Shown: positions 25,040-34,616 of the stretch, piece after piece | Layout: the number at the start of each line of letters is the position of its first letter | How positions within the stretch are numbered: the first letter of the stretch is position 1 | DNA from: Bradyrhizobium icense | GTDB lineage: Bacteria; Pseudomonadota; Alphaproteobacteria; Rhizobiales; Xanthobacteraceae | Assembly (NCBI RefSeq): GCF_001693385.1 | Contig: NZ_CP016428.1 | Span: 5,704,001-5,768,000 of the forward strand | Length of the DNA: 64,000 nt | Direction: 5' to 3' | The notes under the pieces: generated by a model | Database searches by the model: none | Seen by the model: only the letters and a program-made list of their open reading frames with translations | What the model was told of the DNA's origin: nothing | Translations under genes and position numbers: made by a program

Positions 25040-26533
25040 ATGGCCCAGATGAAGATGCCCCCTGGGCACCGCACCCCGCGAATGGGAGCGCGTCAGATCT
25101 ACGAAGCGCTTAGGGATCAGATCCTGGGGCGCGTTTACGGCGCCGATGGGCTGCTGCCGTCGTCCCGCGCCCTCGCCGGCGAACTCGGCGTATCACGCGG
25201 TACGGTGACGATCGCCTATGAGCAACTCGCGGCGGAAGGCCTCATCGAGATCCGCCATGGCGCACGGCCGCGCGTTGCACAAGCTGTTGTCGAGAGGGGG
25301 CGCGTGCGCACGACGTCGCGGCCGTCGTCACGGAAGGTGCGACTGTCGGGCTACGGCGAGCGTTTGAGACAGGTCGCGCCGCGCTCGGAGGAACAACCTC
25401 GCAACCTCCTCGCAAATTTTCGGTATGGTGATCTCTCACCTTCGGATTTCCCCGTGCTCGCGTGGAAAAGAGCCGTGGTCGCTGCAATGACACGGCGGCC
25501 CGCGAGATTGGCCTACAACGATCCTTGCGGCTCTCGGCAGCTGCGGATGGCGCTGCAGGCCTATCTCTGGCGTTCGAGGACCGTGCGATGCGAAGTCGAT
25601 CAAATCATCGTCGTGAACGGTTCGCAGCAAGGGCTCGACTTGTGCGCGCGACTGCTGCTCAACTCCGGCGATCGGTTTGTCATGGAAGACCCTGGCTACC
25701 TGATGGCAAGGCACGTCTTCTCGGCCACCGGGGCTGCCGCGGTGCCGATTCCGGTCGACGTCGACGGACTGGACACGGAGCGGCTTGCGAAGATCGAAGC
25801 GCGGCTCGCGTACGTGACGCCGTCGCATCAATTTCCGCTGGGCGGCGTCATGGCGATCGCGCGTCGGCACCAGTTGCTCGCCTGGGCAAGGAAGTTCCAC
25901 GCCTACGTAATCGAGGACGACTACGACAGTGAGTACCGATACGACACGAAGCCGGTCCCCCCGCTGCACGCGCTCGCAGGTAGCGAGGACGTCATCTATC
26001 TTGGGACCGTCTCCAAGACGCTCTCGCCAACACTGAGGATCGGCTATCTGGTGGTGCCCTCTGAGCTCCAGTCCCTGTTCGCCGCGGCCAAGCAGATCAT
26101 GGACAGGCATACGCCGCTGGTCGAGCAGGAAGCGCTCGCGACGATGCTCGAGACCGGTGCATACGACAGGCACGTCAAGCGAGTCCGACGGCGCAACGGC
26201 GAGCGCCGGCAAATCCTGCTCGACGCTTTGCTCCGCAGATTTGGCGACCGAATCCAAATCGACGGCGCAGCCGCCGGCTTGCATGTGGTGGTCTGGTTTC
26301 GCGATCTGCCCCAAACGTCCGAAGCAGCGTTGATCGAGGCTGCTCGTGTAAAGGGCGTGGGCATCTATCCGGTCGCCCCCCTCTTCAATCACCGTCATCC
26401 TGGCCGCCGGCATCAGCCGAACGTCATCGGGCTTGTCATGGGTTACGCCGCACTGGAGGCGCGCCAGATCGAGCGCGGCTGTCAGCTTCTGGCTCAAGCG
26501 GTCGATCAGCTCCGTTCGCGGCGATTGTCCTAG
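25040..26533 (+). CDS. MocR/PdxR-type GntR regulator with aminotransferase domain
   Basis: A 497-residue fusion. The N-terminal GntR winged helix contains IYEALRDQILGRVYG and LAGELGVSRGTVTIAYEQLA. The rest is a class I aminotransferase fold with IEDDYDSEYRY and the PLP lysine in YLGTVSKTLSPTLRIGY. MocR proteins sense PLP or amino compounds and control adjacent genes. The ATG at 25040 is taken rather than the TTG before it. The PaiB-like and LysE-like genes downstream are likely targets. Confidence 0.88.
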   Translation: MAQMKMPPGHRTPRMGARQIYEALRDQILGRVYGADGLLPSSRALAGELGVSRGTVTIAYEQLAAEGLIEIRHGARPRVAQAVVERGRVRTTSRPSSRKVRLSGYGERLRQVAPRSEEQPRNLLANFRYGDLSPSDFPVLAWKRAVVAAMTRRPARLAYNDPCGSRQLRMALQAYLWRSRTVRCEVDQIIVVNGSQQGLDLCARLLLNSGDRFVMEDPGYLMARHVFSATGAAAVPIPVDVDGLDTERLAKIEARLAYVTPSHQFPLGGVMAIARRHQLLAWARKFHAYVIEDDYDSEYRYDTKPVPPLHALAGSEDVIYLGTVSKTLSPTLRIGYLVVPSELQSLFAAAKQIMDRHTPLVEQEALATMLETGAYDRHVKRVRRRNGERRQILLDALLRRFGDRIQIDGAAAGLHVVVWFRDLPQTSEAALIEAARVKGVGIYPVAPLFNHRHPGRRHQPNVIGLVMGYAALEARQIERGCQLLAQAVDQLRSRRLS

Positions 26534-26632
26534 TCGCATGCCCCTCCAACTGGACCATCAAAATCAGTGATAACTGGCTGTTCTAACCGTACCAGGCTGG
26601 GTCTATCTCAGGACCGAGAACGGAGAACCGCC

Positions 26633-27262
26633 ATGTATGTGCCCCCCGCCTTTAAAGATGACGAGGTCGAAAGCATCCGAGCGACCATTTGCTCCGCCGG
26701 CGTCGCCAACCTGGTCACGGCCACCGCGGACGGGCCGATTGCGACACCCTTGCCGCTCTTCCTCGATGAGACCGAAGGAGAGCACGGAGTGCTGTACGGG
26801 CACTTGGCGAAGGCGAATCCACAATGGCGTTCGGCTCCGACCGGCGAAGCTCTGGCGATCTTCATGGGTCCGGAAGCCTACGTAACACCCTCATGGTACG
26901 CCACCAAGCAAGAAACCGGGAAGGTGGTGCCGACATGGAATTACATCACCGTCCACGCGTACGGGCCGGTTGAGTTCTTCCAGGAGCCCGAGCGTCTGCT
27001 CGAGGTGGTCACGCGCCTAACGAACATCCATGAGAAGTCGCGCGCGAAGCCTTGGGCCGTCAGCGATGCCCCCGCCGGTTTCATTGCCTCCCTGTTGCGA
27101 GGGATCATCGGAGTGCGCATTCCGGTCACCAGGTTCGAGGGCAAGCGCAAGATGAGCCAGAACCGGCCCGAGGCTGACCGCATCGGCGTCGCCGCCGGCC
27201 TTGCGGCGTGCGAAAAGCCGCAGGATCGAGAAATGGCTTCCCTCATTCCGATTCCGGCCTGA
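26633..27262 (+). CDS. PaiB-type FMN-binding protein
   Basis: A 209-residue protein starting MYVPPAFKDDEVESIRATI, the typical opening of the PaiB (FMN-binding split-barrel) family. GVLYGHLAKANPQWR and GPEAYVTPSWYATKQETGKVVPTWNY are characteristic. PaiB-like proteins are described as negative regulators or flavin-binding enzymes of small-molecule metabolism. It sits between mocR and lysE in the same direction; GGAGAACC upstream supports the chosen ATG. Confidence 0.88.
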   Translation: MYVPPAFKDDEVESIRATICSAGVANLVTATADGPIATPLPLFLDETEGEHGVLYGHLAKANPQWRSAPTGEALAIFMGPEAYVTPSWYATKQETGKVVPTWNYITVHAYGPVEFFQEPERLLEVVTRLTNIHEKSRAKPWAVSDAPAGFIASLLRGIIGVRIPVTRFEGKRKMSQNRPEADRIGVAAGLAACEKPQDREMASLIPIPA

Positions 27263-27331
27263 GGTTAGCGTAATCACCGTGTGCGAAGACCGGCCCTAGA
27301 CGAACCGGTTGACGCGATTAGAGGGGTGGCG

Positions 27332-27958
27332 ATGCCGGACTTCCAGACCTTCTTCTTGTTCTTGGCAGCGTCGCTGCTTGTGGCGATCACGCCGGGGCCA
27401 GGCATCTTCTATATCGTGGCGCGAACGCTTGTCGGCGGCAGAACGGAAGGGCTGGCATCGAGTGTTGGCCTAGGTCTCGGCGGCCTTGTGCACGTGTTCG
27501 GCGGCGCCGTCGGCATATCTGCGCTGGTCATGGCAAGCGCCGAGGCATTCACGTTTTTGAAGATCGCGGGCGCCCTGTATCTCATCTGGCTCGGGCTCAA
27601 GACGTGGCGAGAAGCGCGCATCGTCGAGCCGACCGAGGTGCAGACGACAGGGGTGCGTCGGGCCTTCCGCGACGGCATCATCGTTGAGGCGCTAAACCCG
27701 AAGACGGCTGCATTCTTTCTCGCCTTCATCCCCCAGTTTGTCGACCCATCCGCGAACGTCGCCGCGCAGTTCATCGTCTTCGGGCTCATCTCGGTTGCAC
27801 TCAACACCAGCGCCGATTTGGTTGCGACCCATTGGGCTGCGAAAGCGAGAGCCGGCCTTGCAAGGCGACCGTCAATCCTCGCCAAAATGCGACAGGTGTC
27901 GGGTGCCATCATGTGCGGACTGGGAGCTACGCTAGTCTTTGCCCGTCGCGTGGGTTGA
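27332..27958 (+). CDS. LysE-family amino-acid exporter
   Basis: A 208-residue membrane protein with about six hydrophobic segments, starting MPDFQTFFLFLAASLLVAIT. The PGPGIFYIVARTLVGGRTEGL segment just after the first helix and NPKTAAFFLAFIPQFVDP are hallmarks of the LysE/RhtB family. It likely exports an amino acid or related compound under MocR control. The preceding AGAGGGG supports the start at 27332. Confidence 0.88.
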   Translation: MPDFQTFFLFLAASLLVAITPGPGIFYIVARTLVGGRTEGLASSVGLGLGGLVHVFGGAVGISALVMASAEAFTFLKIAGALYLIWLGLKTWREARIVEPTEVQTTGVRRAFRDGIIVEALNPKTAAFFLAFIPQFVDPSANVAAQFIVFGLISVALNTSADLVATHWAAKARAGLARRPSILAKMRQVSGAIMCGLGATLVFARRVG

Positions 27959-28229
27959 TATCCGAAGGTGGTCATATCGATCGACTTCGTGCGCTTGTCT
28001 GAATGTTTCCTGTCGGCGCTAGACCGGCCGAGACGCAGCAAAATCGACGCGAATGCCCCTTCTGCGCGATCGGGAATGGCCGAGTTGAATCCGAAATTCG
28101 CTCCGGAGCGGACACCCGGACATTCCTGGCGCGCTGCGCGTCCCCCAAAAGAGCAAATCGTTGATGTAGATCATTTCCCGATACTACCAGCAATCGTATG
28201 CTGCACATGGGAAATGACGGACGTTCCAC

Positions 28230-28448
28230 ATGGCACCGGGCTCAATAGCACATCACGAAAAATGCCCTCAGTGTGGCTCTGGATTAGTCCACCTCGAGTG
28301 GCATGAACGCGTCAATGGGCAGGAAGTCCACGATCTTTGGCGCTGCTGGAACTGCAAAAACGAATTTGTGACCGTCGTCACTTCTGACGAGAAGGAGCCG
28401 TCAGTCACTGAGATCACAGAACCATTCTTTACCAGCCTGCTAGTCTGA
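28230..28448 (+). CDS. Small zinc-ribbon protein
   Basis: A 72-residue protein with two Cys-x2-Cys knuckles, CPQCGSGLVHLEW and WRCWNCKNEFVTVV, fitting one zinc ribbon. No further function can be named. It is followed three bases after its stop by a truncated globin gene, suggesting a small operon. The upstream stretch 27959-28229 holds no recognisable gene. Confidence 0.6.
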   Translation: MAPGSIAHHEKCPQCGSGLVHLEWHERVNGQEVHDLWRCWNCKNEFVTVVTSDEKEPSVTEITEPFFTSLLV

Positions 28449-28451
28449 TCA

Positions 28452-28694
28452 ATGACGCCCGAGCAGGTCGATCTTACAAAGAAATCATTCGATGCGATGT
28501 GGCAGTTGCGCCGCGACGTCGCTGACCTGTGTTACAATCGGTTCATTGGACGAGTCCCCGATGCAAGAGAACTGTTCGCAAGCGACATAGAGCGGCAGCG
28601 GATCACGCTGATGGACATGATCGCGGCGCTAGTCGGCTCGCTCGACGAGCGTCCGCTGCTCCGATCGGTACTCACGAATTCCGCAGTTCTGTGA
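28452..28694 (+). pseudogene. Truncated bacterial globin (N-terminal half)
   Basis: An 80-residue frame beginning MTPEQVDLTKKSFDAMWQLR with FIGRVPDARELFASDIERQR, closely resembling single-domain haemoglobins/flavohaemoglobin globin domains. It ends after MDMIAALVGSLDERPLLRSV, before the F helix with the haem-binding proximal histidine. It therefore should not bind haem normally. Intact relatives are about 135-150 residues. The coding sequence gives way to the secreted-protein gene starting 12 bases on. Confidence 0.75.
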
Positions 28695-28706
28695 CGAGAG
28701 CGATAA

Positions 28707-29468
28707 ATGGAACTCCAGGCTATTGTCCGCAGAGGTGTCAACGCGGCCTCGCTTTGTTTTTTGCTCACCGCCTATCCAACTGCGTTACAGGCTGAAGGCG
28801 TGGATACTTGCAACGCCATATTGTCCGATGCACTACTGACAAAGCGGGTTGGGACAAACGACCGAAGTTATCAAGCCGCAGAGCATTATTGGGCGTGCAG
28901 CGCCAACAGCAGCGAAATTCAGCGCCACTTTCAAATGTCAGAAACCCGGCGAACGGGGGCTAGCAAAGGCGGTGGGTACGCGGGTGTCACCATAAAAGGC
29001 TCTCACAGCACGCTCGTCGCCGATCATAGTAACCCCGACGAAATCGATGCCTGGAAGCGGCTGAACTGCCTAAGGACTGATCGTCAGCAGAACGAAACGG
29101 CAGCAGGTTTTCTTTCCGAGCAGTACCTCGGACCGGGCGTTGCCGAAAACTGGGCAAAATGTATAGCAAGCCGCGATGGGTTGCAGTGCACCGGCCGTCG
29201 CCAAAAAGCTGGAATAAGTTTCACCGTAAGCTATCACAGCTACGAAGTCGCCCTCCCAGTGATAACCGAATTCACGGTTCACCGCGGCAGCACCTTAGAA
29301 AGAATCGCTCACGGCGCGAGAGTATTGATCGGGACCAAGGCATCTTTTATCAAACGAGATCCGAGCACTGACACAACAATTACCCTGAATGCGGTACGAG
29401 GCGGTCGCATTGCTGTTTCCTGCCAAGTCTTCGTGCCAAAAGATCAACCTCCGCCCGCGCCGCCATAG
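28707..29468 (+). CDS. Secreted protein of unknown function
   Basis: A 253-residue protein with a signal peptide: a charged start, the hydrophobic ASLCFLLTAYP and a likely cut after ALQA near residue 29. The mature part has several cysteines (DTCNAILSD, YWACSANSS, LNCLRTDR, AKCIASRDGLQC) that may form disulfides. It is repeatedly basic and polar with no catalytic motif I recognise. It follows the truncated globin closely and is the last gene before a gap leading to fdxB. Confidence 0.6.
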   Translation: MELQAIVRRGVNAASLCFLLTAYPTALQAEGVDTCNAILSDALLTKRVGTNDRSYQAAEHYWACSANSSEIQRHFQMSETRRTGASKGGGYAGVTIKGSHSTLVADHSNPDEIDAWKRLNCLRTDRQQNETAAGFLSEQYLGPGVAENWAKCIASRDGLQCTGRRQKAGISFTVSYHSYEVALPVITEFTVHRGSTLERIAHGARVLIGTKASFIKRDPSTDTTITLNAVRGGRIAVSCQVFVPKDQPPPAPP

Positions 29469-30094
29469 CCGAGTCAAGTGCGTTAGAATTCGAAGTTGCT
29501 GGACCCGCTATCGTCTCGGTCGGAATGGTGTAGTGGAACCATACGGCACGGACCGAAGAGCCACCCGGGGTGGGAATGAGCGTGGGTGAGGCCGAAGAAA
29601 ACGGCAGGACATTTAGAAGCAAAACGGATCTTGGCGAGACAAGATTTAAGCTCTCGTGGTTCCTGGCAAACGCTACGCTGGATTAGTTTCTGAGGTTGAC
29701 GGCTATCCAGGGCCAAATGAACACTAAGTTCTCATCATTGAGTTTGAGATTCATGGACACTTAAGGTCTGGGCATGGCGAAGGTGTCGACCGGATTGAGT
29801 TTAGCGCACGCAGAGAGGGCGACAGCGGAATGAAGTTATTGAGGATTGCCCGATTCCGCATGGCGCAGACATTTTGACCCATCCGAGCCGGCATTTTCGC
29901 AGATTCGAATTTAGATACCTGCGGGCGACGAGGGCATGATTCTACCCTGGGGTCGGCTCGGCACCCGCAAGCTGGCGGGAATGGATCGGCGCCGAGGTAC
30001 TCTATCCTGGAGCGCAGCAACATGGAGAGTCCCTTCAGCGAGGCTTGGTCGTCCAACACCCGCTTGCCTGCGGGAAAGGCGGACAGAGGCGCCG
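29469..30094. other. Gap at the right side of the accessory block
   Basis: About 620 bases without a gene I can support. A minus-strand frame of 141 codons (29751-30176) overlaps fdxB out of frame and shows no family motif. The right boundary of the inserted block probably lies here; no recombinase scrap or clear direct repeat of the left tRNA-like sequence was seen. Confidence 0.4.
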
Positions 30095-30394
30095 TCAAGC
30101 GGCTTCCGTTGCCGCGGGCTGGTGGGTCTGGCAATTGGTCGGACAAACCCGGGCGCAAGCGCCGCAGCCGATACAAGCGCCCTGGTCATTCATCACCATA
30201 ATCTTCTTTTCGATCTCATCGTCTTCGTCATCGTCGAGATCGACAAGATCGCCCTCCTCATTGATCCCCTTCAACGTCATGACGTCGCGACCGCAGACCT
30301 TGAAACAACGGCCACAACCGATGCACTTCTTGGGATCAATTGAGATCAGGTAGTTCGGCGTCCAGTCGCGGCCGTCGCGCGTTGCAAATGACAT
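30095..30394 (-). CDS. fdxB: FdxB, nif-specific 2[4Fe-4S] ferredoxin III
   Basis: A 99-residue ferredoxin with two cluster motifs: CIGCGRCFKVCG and CIGCGACARVCP, separated by an acidic loop DLVDLDDDEDDEIE. This matches the nif-specific ferredoxin III family located after nifX and its associated genes. It probably carries electrons to nitrogenase or to cofactor assembly. It is the last gene of the nifD-to-fdxB run, 12 bases after the DUF683 gene. Confidence 0.93.
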   Translation of the reverse strand: MSFATRDGRDWTPNYLISIDPKKCIGCGRCFKVCGRDVMTLKGINEEGDLVDLDDDEDDEIEKKIMVMNDQGACIGCGACARVCPTNCQTHQPAATEAA

Positions 30395-30406
30395 GATCGG
30401 ATACCT

Positions 30407-30607
30407 TTAGGCCTTTTCCAGCGCCTTGAGATCCTCGCGCTTGCCCTCGAGTTCGGCAAAGGCATCGTGCGCCTTCTGCGCCACCGCCATGATGGAGGTC
30501 CAGTTGACGGGAAGTTCCTCCGACAAATCGTGCAGATCCATCTTGGCCTTCGTCGCCTTGACCGACAGCTTTCTTATTTCTGCTTTCAGGATTTCAAGAT
30601 CACTCAT
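30407..30607 (-). CDS. Nif-associated CCE_0567/DUF683 protein
   Basis: A 66-residue helical protein (MSDLEILKAEIRKLSVKATK) of the small DUF683 family, present between the NifX-associated gene and fdxB in many diazotrophs. The family forms helical hairpins and is thought to help cofactor delivery. It lies nine bases after the DUF269 gene stop. Confidence 0.88.
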   Translation of the reverse strand: MSDLEILKAEIRKLSVKATKAKMDLHDLSEELPVNWTSIMAVAQKAHDAFAELEGKREDLKALEKA

Positions 30608-30616
30608 GAGCTGCCC

Positions 30617-31087
30617 TCAATAGTTCGCCACGTCGGGAAATTTCCGGGTCATCTCGATGCCGCCTTCGACGTATTTGCCACCCTCGGCGGCGAGCTTTGC
30701 GAGATTGTCAAAGCCAAAGCGATGCACATCGCGCAGCTGCTTGTTCACCACGACCAGCCGGCCGCCGATAAGCACGATGCGGCCAAAGCCTTCATGGTGC
30801 ATCTTCAGCATCGGCTGGATCATCACACCCGTCCCCTTCTCGATCGAGAGCGCGACTGCATTGAAGAACAGCTCCAGCCGCCAGACCGTATCCGGATCGG
30901 GATCGCCGACGATCGGCAGCGCCCGCCGTTTCTCCTTGTCCAGAATATAGGGTTCGAGCAGATCGAGATCGCTCTTGCCGTCCCACGCGCCGTGGACGTC
31001 CTGGGCGCGCCAGATCTTGATCAGTTCTCTCACGAATGGCGCATCGAGCGCGCGATCGGTTTGCACGATATCCGCGGCTTCAGTCAT
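30617..31087 (-). CDS. NifX-associated nitrogen fixation protein (DUF269)
   Basis: A 156-residue protein matching the NifX-associated DUF269 family: [20 protein letters not shown] and [20 protein letters not shown]. It always travels with nifX and may assist FeMo-co storage or transfer. It begins seven bases after the nifX stop. Confidence 0.9.
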   Translation of the reverse strand: MTEAADIVQTDRALDAPFVRELIKIWRAQDVHGAWDGKSDLDLLEPYILDKEKRRALPIVGDPDPDTVWRLELFFNAVALSIEKGTGVMIQPMLKMHHEGFGRIVLIGGRLVVVNKQLRDVHRFGFDNLAKLAAEGGKYVEGGIEMTRKFPDVANY

Positions 31088-31094
31088 GTCGTCC

Positions 31095-31490
31095 TCATTC
31101 TTCGAAATCGAGCGTGCGCTCCTGGTCCTTTGCCAGCGCCTTGCGCAGCCAGGGTGGCGGCGTACCCTTCAGCACGTGCCGAAGCTTCTCGACCAGCACC
31201 AGGATGTTCTCTGGCTTGTTCACCTTGATCGGATGTATATTGTTCGCCACTACCCGTGCGGCACCGGAGCCGCCGATTGCCGCGACATAGAGGATGGCGC
31301 AATCCTTGATTGCCTCGATCTTGGGCGCGAGCTTGTCCTCGTTGCCGTCTTCCTTGAGATCGCCGTCGAACTGAATCGCCTTCAGAAATACGTGCCCGAT
31401 CGGCCCAACATCATAGATCGCGATGTACTTGGCCCAGCCAAAATGCGCATCGACGCGCCTCAAGTCTTGGGTAGCGAATGCGACTTTCAT
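31095..31490 (-). CDS. nifX: NifX, FeMo-co precursor carrier
   Basis: A 131-residue NifX with the typical opening [20 protein letters not shown] and the [20 protein letters not shown] core of the NifX/NafY fold. NifX binds NifB-co and VK-cluster between NifB and NifEN. It overlaps the nifN stop by four bases. Confidence 0.93.
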   Translation of the reverse strand: MKVAFATQDLRRVDAHFGWAKYIAIYDVGPIGHVFLKAIQFDGDLKEDGNEDKLAPKIEAIKDCAILYVAAIGGSGAARVVANNIHPIKVNKPENILVLVEKLRHVLKGTPPPWLRKALAKDQERTLDFEE

Positions 31491-32890
31491 GCAATCGATT
31501 CCTCTGTTGAGGCGATGAAGCTGCGGCGGCTGGGCTTTAAGGGCTGTCTCGAGGTCCGCCAGCTATCGGGCGTAGGCTGATGATTTTCCTCGCGGTCGGC
31601 GATCACGAGATTGGCGATATTGAAGATCACATCGCGCGTGCCGCGATAGCCGACGGATAGCTGGTGTCCCGCGCCGATTCGATCGAACATCGGAAATCCC
31701 GCGCGATAAAACGGAATCTTCAGCCGCGCGGCCGCTTGGCGGCCATGCGAATGCGTAATCAGCAGGTCGCAATTCCTCGTCCAAGCAAGCTCTTCCAGAT
31801 CCTCGAGATCGCCGATCAGCACCTCGTTGGTTCCGATCCGCTCCAGCACCGGCGACTGCGTGGTCGTCACGGCTGCCGTCACCTGCGCGCCCATCTCGTG
31901 AAGCATGCTAGACAGGTCGAACAGGAGGTCAGGCTCGGCACCAATTGCGAGCTTGCGGCCGCCGACATGGAAATGGGCGTCCAGCATCGCGTCGGCGAGC
32001 TGGCCGCGCTGGCGCCGATACTTTGCCGGCACAGGGCGGCCACTGATGTCGCTCAGGAAAGCGATGAATTCATCGTTGGGGATGAGGCCGCACAGCCGCT
32101 CGAACAGGCGGAACGGCACCCCAGTTTTGGCCTGCATGGCTTCTGCCGCCCGCCGCATCTGCGCACCGATGGCAATGGTCCAGCTGGACCGGCCCATGCC
32201 CGCGACTTCGTCAACCCCGATGCCACCAATGGTCGTTGGCGTAAACTCGTCCGGTATATGCCCATCCAGCGATCCCGCGAGATCAGGCAGGAAGGATGGC
32301 TTCAGGCCGAAATCCTCCAGGATGGTCCTGAGTTCGTAGAGGTCACCCGGTGTCAGGTGACATCCGGGGAGGACATTCACCCGCGCGGGATCACGCTCCG
32401 CCCCGACCGGCGCCTCCACCAGTACGTCGACCATGCATGCCACCGTCTTTTCCCACCCGTCCTGGAAGGCGTCCTTGAAATCCGGCGTCGAGACAAAGAC
32501 TAGAGGAAATTTGGCGAGCTGCGGATGCTGCTCGCGGATCAGCTTGATGTAGCCGTCGACGTCATCGCCATTGGTTTCGGTCACTCCGGTCGAGCAGATG
32601 CCAATGATCTCCGGCTTGGCACGATTGTATATGTTGAAAATAGCCTGCTCGACATTTTCATAACCGCCGAGCACGGTCGCCACCTCGCTCATCGCAGTCG
32701 TCTGCAGCGGCACCGCCTCCTTGAAATGCCGCACGAACAGCGTGAGCCCGAAGGATGTGCACCCTTGCGAGCCGTGCAGAAGCGGCATCGCCCCACGCAA
32801 GCCCATGAACGCGAATGCGCCGCCAATCGGCTGACTCATCTTCAGCGGGTTGACCGCGCAGGCCTTCTTCGGCGTGGTGACGATGGCCAT
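31487..32890 (-). CDS. nifN: NifN, cofactor scaffold beta subunit
   Basis: A 467-residue NifN with nitrogenase-family features: KMSQPIGGAFAFMGLRGAMP and HGSQGCTSFG near the N terminus, and GICSTGVTETNGDDVDGYIK. With NifE it forms the scaffold on which FeMo-co is built. It starts nine bases after nifE and overlaps nifX. Confidence 0.95.
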   Translation of the reverse strand: MAIVTTPKKACAVNPLKMSQPIGGAFAFMGLRGAMPLLHGSQGCTSFGLTLFVRHFKEAVPLQTTAMSEVATVLGGYENVEQAIFNIYNRAKPEIIGICSTGVTETNGDDVDGYIKLIREQHPQLAKFPLVFVSTPDFKDAFQDGWEKTVACMVDVLVEAPVGAERDPARVNVLPGCHLTPGDLYELRTILEDFGLKPSFLPDLAGSLDGHIPDEFTPTTIGGIGVDEVAGMGRSSWTIAIGAQMRRAAEAMQAKTGVPFRLFERLCGLIPNDEFIAFLSDISGRPVPAKYRRQRGQLADAMLDAHFHVGGRKLAIGAEPDLLFDLSSMLHEMGAQVTAAVTTTQSPVLERIGTNEVLIGDLEDLEELAWTRNCDLLITHSHGRQAAARLKIPFYRAGFPMFDRIGAGHQLSVGYRGTRDVIFNIANLVIADREENHQPTPDSWRTSRQPLKPSRRSFIASTEESIA

Positions 32891-32899
32891 GACGCCGTC

Positions 32900-34561
32900 C
32901 TATTCCGCGGCCTGCAGCATGGCAAGCGGCGAGGAGGCCGGCATTTTCGCCAGGATGTCCTCGATACGCCGCTTGCAGCAGCCACCGAACGCGTTGGTGT
33001 GCTGTCTGACTGCCTCGACGCTGGTCAGACCATGCGAGCGGATCGCATCCTCGATGGTTCCGAGATCGACTTCCTTGCAGAAGCAGACCTTTTTCGCGCG
33101 CCGGGTCGTCTCCGGATCGGCGGCAACCGCGGCGGCCTGCGCGTCCATTTGCGCTATCGCCTTCTGCCGGTTTTTGGCCACCTCGTCCCACGGCACCGGT
33201 CGACGCAGCTGCTCCCACATCGGGTTGAACAGCGCCCTGTCGATCTCCTCGACTAGCTTCACCATACCGACATAGCCCATATAGGCGTGGCAGCGCTCCT
33301 GGTTGATGTCCAGCCAAGGCATCGTCGCTTTCAGCGCAACGAACTGCGATTTGCCACCCGAGAGCATGATGTCCGCTTTCGCGTTCTTCAGCATTGTGTA
33401 TATCTCGCGTGGCGTCATGTTCTCGATCATGTGGGCATCCTGCCCCATCAGCTGCTTGATGCGCTCCTTGTCCTCCTTGGTGGATTTTTTGACGCTGGTG
33501 CCGACCAGCTCGAGACCTGCCTCCTGCAGCGCCGCCACCACGGACCAGGACTTGACGCCGCCGGTGATCAGTAGTGCCCTCTTGCCGGCAAAGCGGGGCT
33601 TGTACGGTTCGATCGCGGCCCAAGCGCGCGCCTCCTCGCGCGCGATCACCACCTCGGTGTGCTCGATCAGTTCGGAAGGCGCCCCGCGCTCGACCAACAG
33701 CCGGGCAATCTGGCGCAGCGAATCGCTGGAATCCTGGATGCCATAGAACGACCCTTCGAAAAACCGGATGCCGTAACGCTCCTCCATCTTGCGCGCGACA
33801 TTGATCATCGCCTTCGAACATACCATCATGGCAGCGCGCGCCCGGTGCGATGAGGCGACTTCGCGATATTTGCCGTCCCCCGAGATGCAGGAGAGGATGC
33901 GGATACCGAGCTCGTCAAGCAGCGGCTTGACCTGCCAAAGCTCGCCGGAGAGGTTGTATTCGCCAATCAGGTTGATGTCGTAGGGCGTGGTGTAGTCCGG
34001 CTCTTGCGTGCCGATGACATGCTCGAGCAAGGCCTCGCCGGCAAGCTTGTTGCCGAGGTTCTTGGGGCCGACGAAGCCAGGCGAATTTACGGGAATGACC
34101 GGCTTGCCGAGCTTTTGCGAAGCCGCCTTGCAAACCGCATTGATGTCGTCGCCGATCATGGCGGGAACGCAGGTCTGATAGACGAAGATGGCCGGCGGGT
34201 TGTACTTGTTGATGATCTCTTTGATTGCTTTGTAGAGACGCTTCTCGCCCCCAAATACTATATCGGTTTCATTCATGTCAGTGGTGAAGCCGGTGCGCCA
34301 GATGCTGGCGCCAGACGAAGCCGCACCGCGGTTGTCCCAGGAATTACCCTCACAGGCGATCGGACCGTGCACCAGATGGGCGACGTCGGTAAAAGGCTGC
34401 AGCGCAATTTTGGCGCCGTCGAAGGCGCAGCCGCCTGCGGCGCCGCCCGGCTGCAGCTGCTTGGTGCAGCCCTTCTTGCGCTCGGCATCCGACTTGTTGG
34501 CGTTCTTGGCGCAGCCCGGCTCGTTGAAGATCTCCTGGATCGTGGCCGATAGCGAACTCAT
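32900..34561 (-). CDS. nifE: NifE, cofactor scaffold alpha subunit
   Basis: A 553-residue NifE. N-terminal CTKQLQPGGAAGGCAFDGAK and HGPIACEGNSWDNRG are diagnostic. It ends in an extra domain of about 65 residues with KKVCFCKEVDLGTIEDAIRS and NAFGGCCKRRIEDIL, a BFD-like [2Fe-2S]-binding pattern. This makes it longer than NifE of about 460-475 residues elsewhere. Between nifK and nifE is a strong hairpin. Confidence 0.95.
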   Translation of the reverse strand: MSSLSATIQEIFNEPGCAKNANKSDAERKKGCTKQLQPGGAAGGCAFDGAKIALQPFTDVAHLVHGPIACEGNSWDNRGAASSGASIWRTGFTTDMNETDIVFGGEKRLYKAIKEIINKYNPPAIFVYQTCVPAMIGDDINAVCKAASQKLGKPVIPVNSPGFVGPKNLGNKLAGEALLEHVIGTQEPDYTTPYDINLIGEYNLSGELWQVKPLLDELGIRILSCISGDGKYREVASSHRARAAMMVCSKAMINVARKMEERYGIRFFEGSFYGIQDSSDSLRQIARLLVERGAPSELIEHTEVVIAREEARAWAAIEPYKPRFAGKRALLITGGVKSWSVVAALQEAGLELVGTSVKKSTKEDKERIKQLMGQDAHMIENMTPREIYTMLKNAKADIMLSGGKSQFVALKATMPWLDINQERCHAYMGYVGMVKLVEEIDRALFNPMWEQLRRPVPWDEVAKNRQKAIAQMDAQAAAVAADPETTRRAKKVCFCKEVDLGTIEDAIRSHGLTSVEAVRQHTNAFGGCCKRRIEDILAKMPASSPLAMLQAAE

Positions 34562-34616
34562 CCGTCTCTCCTCTCAACCGAGCTTGTTCGCGAAGATCAG
34601 TCCATCGTGCGCTTAG

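Noticed and set aside
29751..30176. A nifQ-like gene after fdxB
   Set aside because: The 141-codon frame overlaps fdxB out of frame and lacks the Cys-rich NifQ tail.
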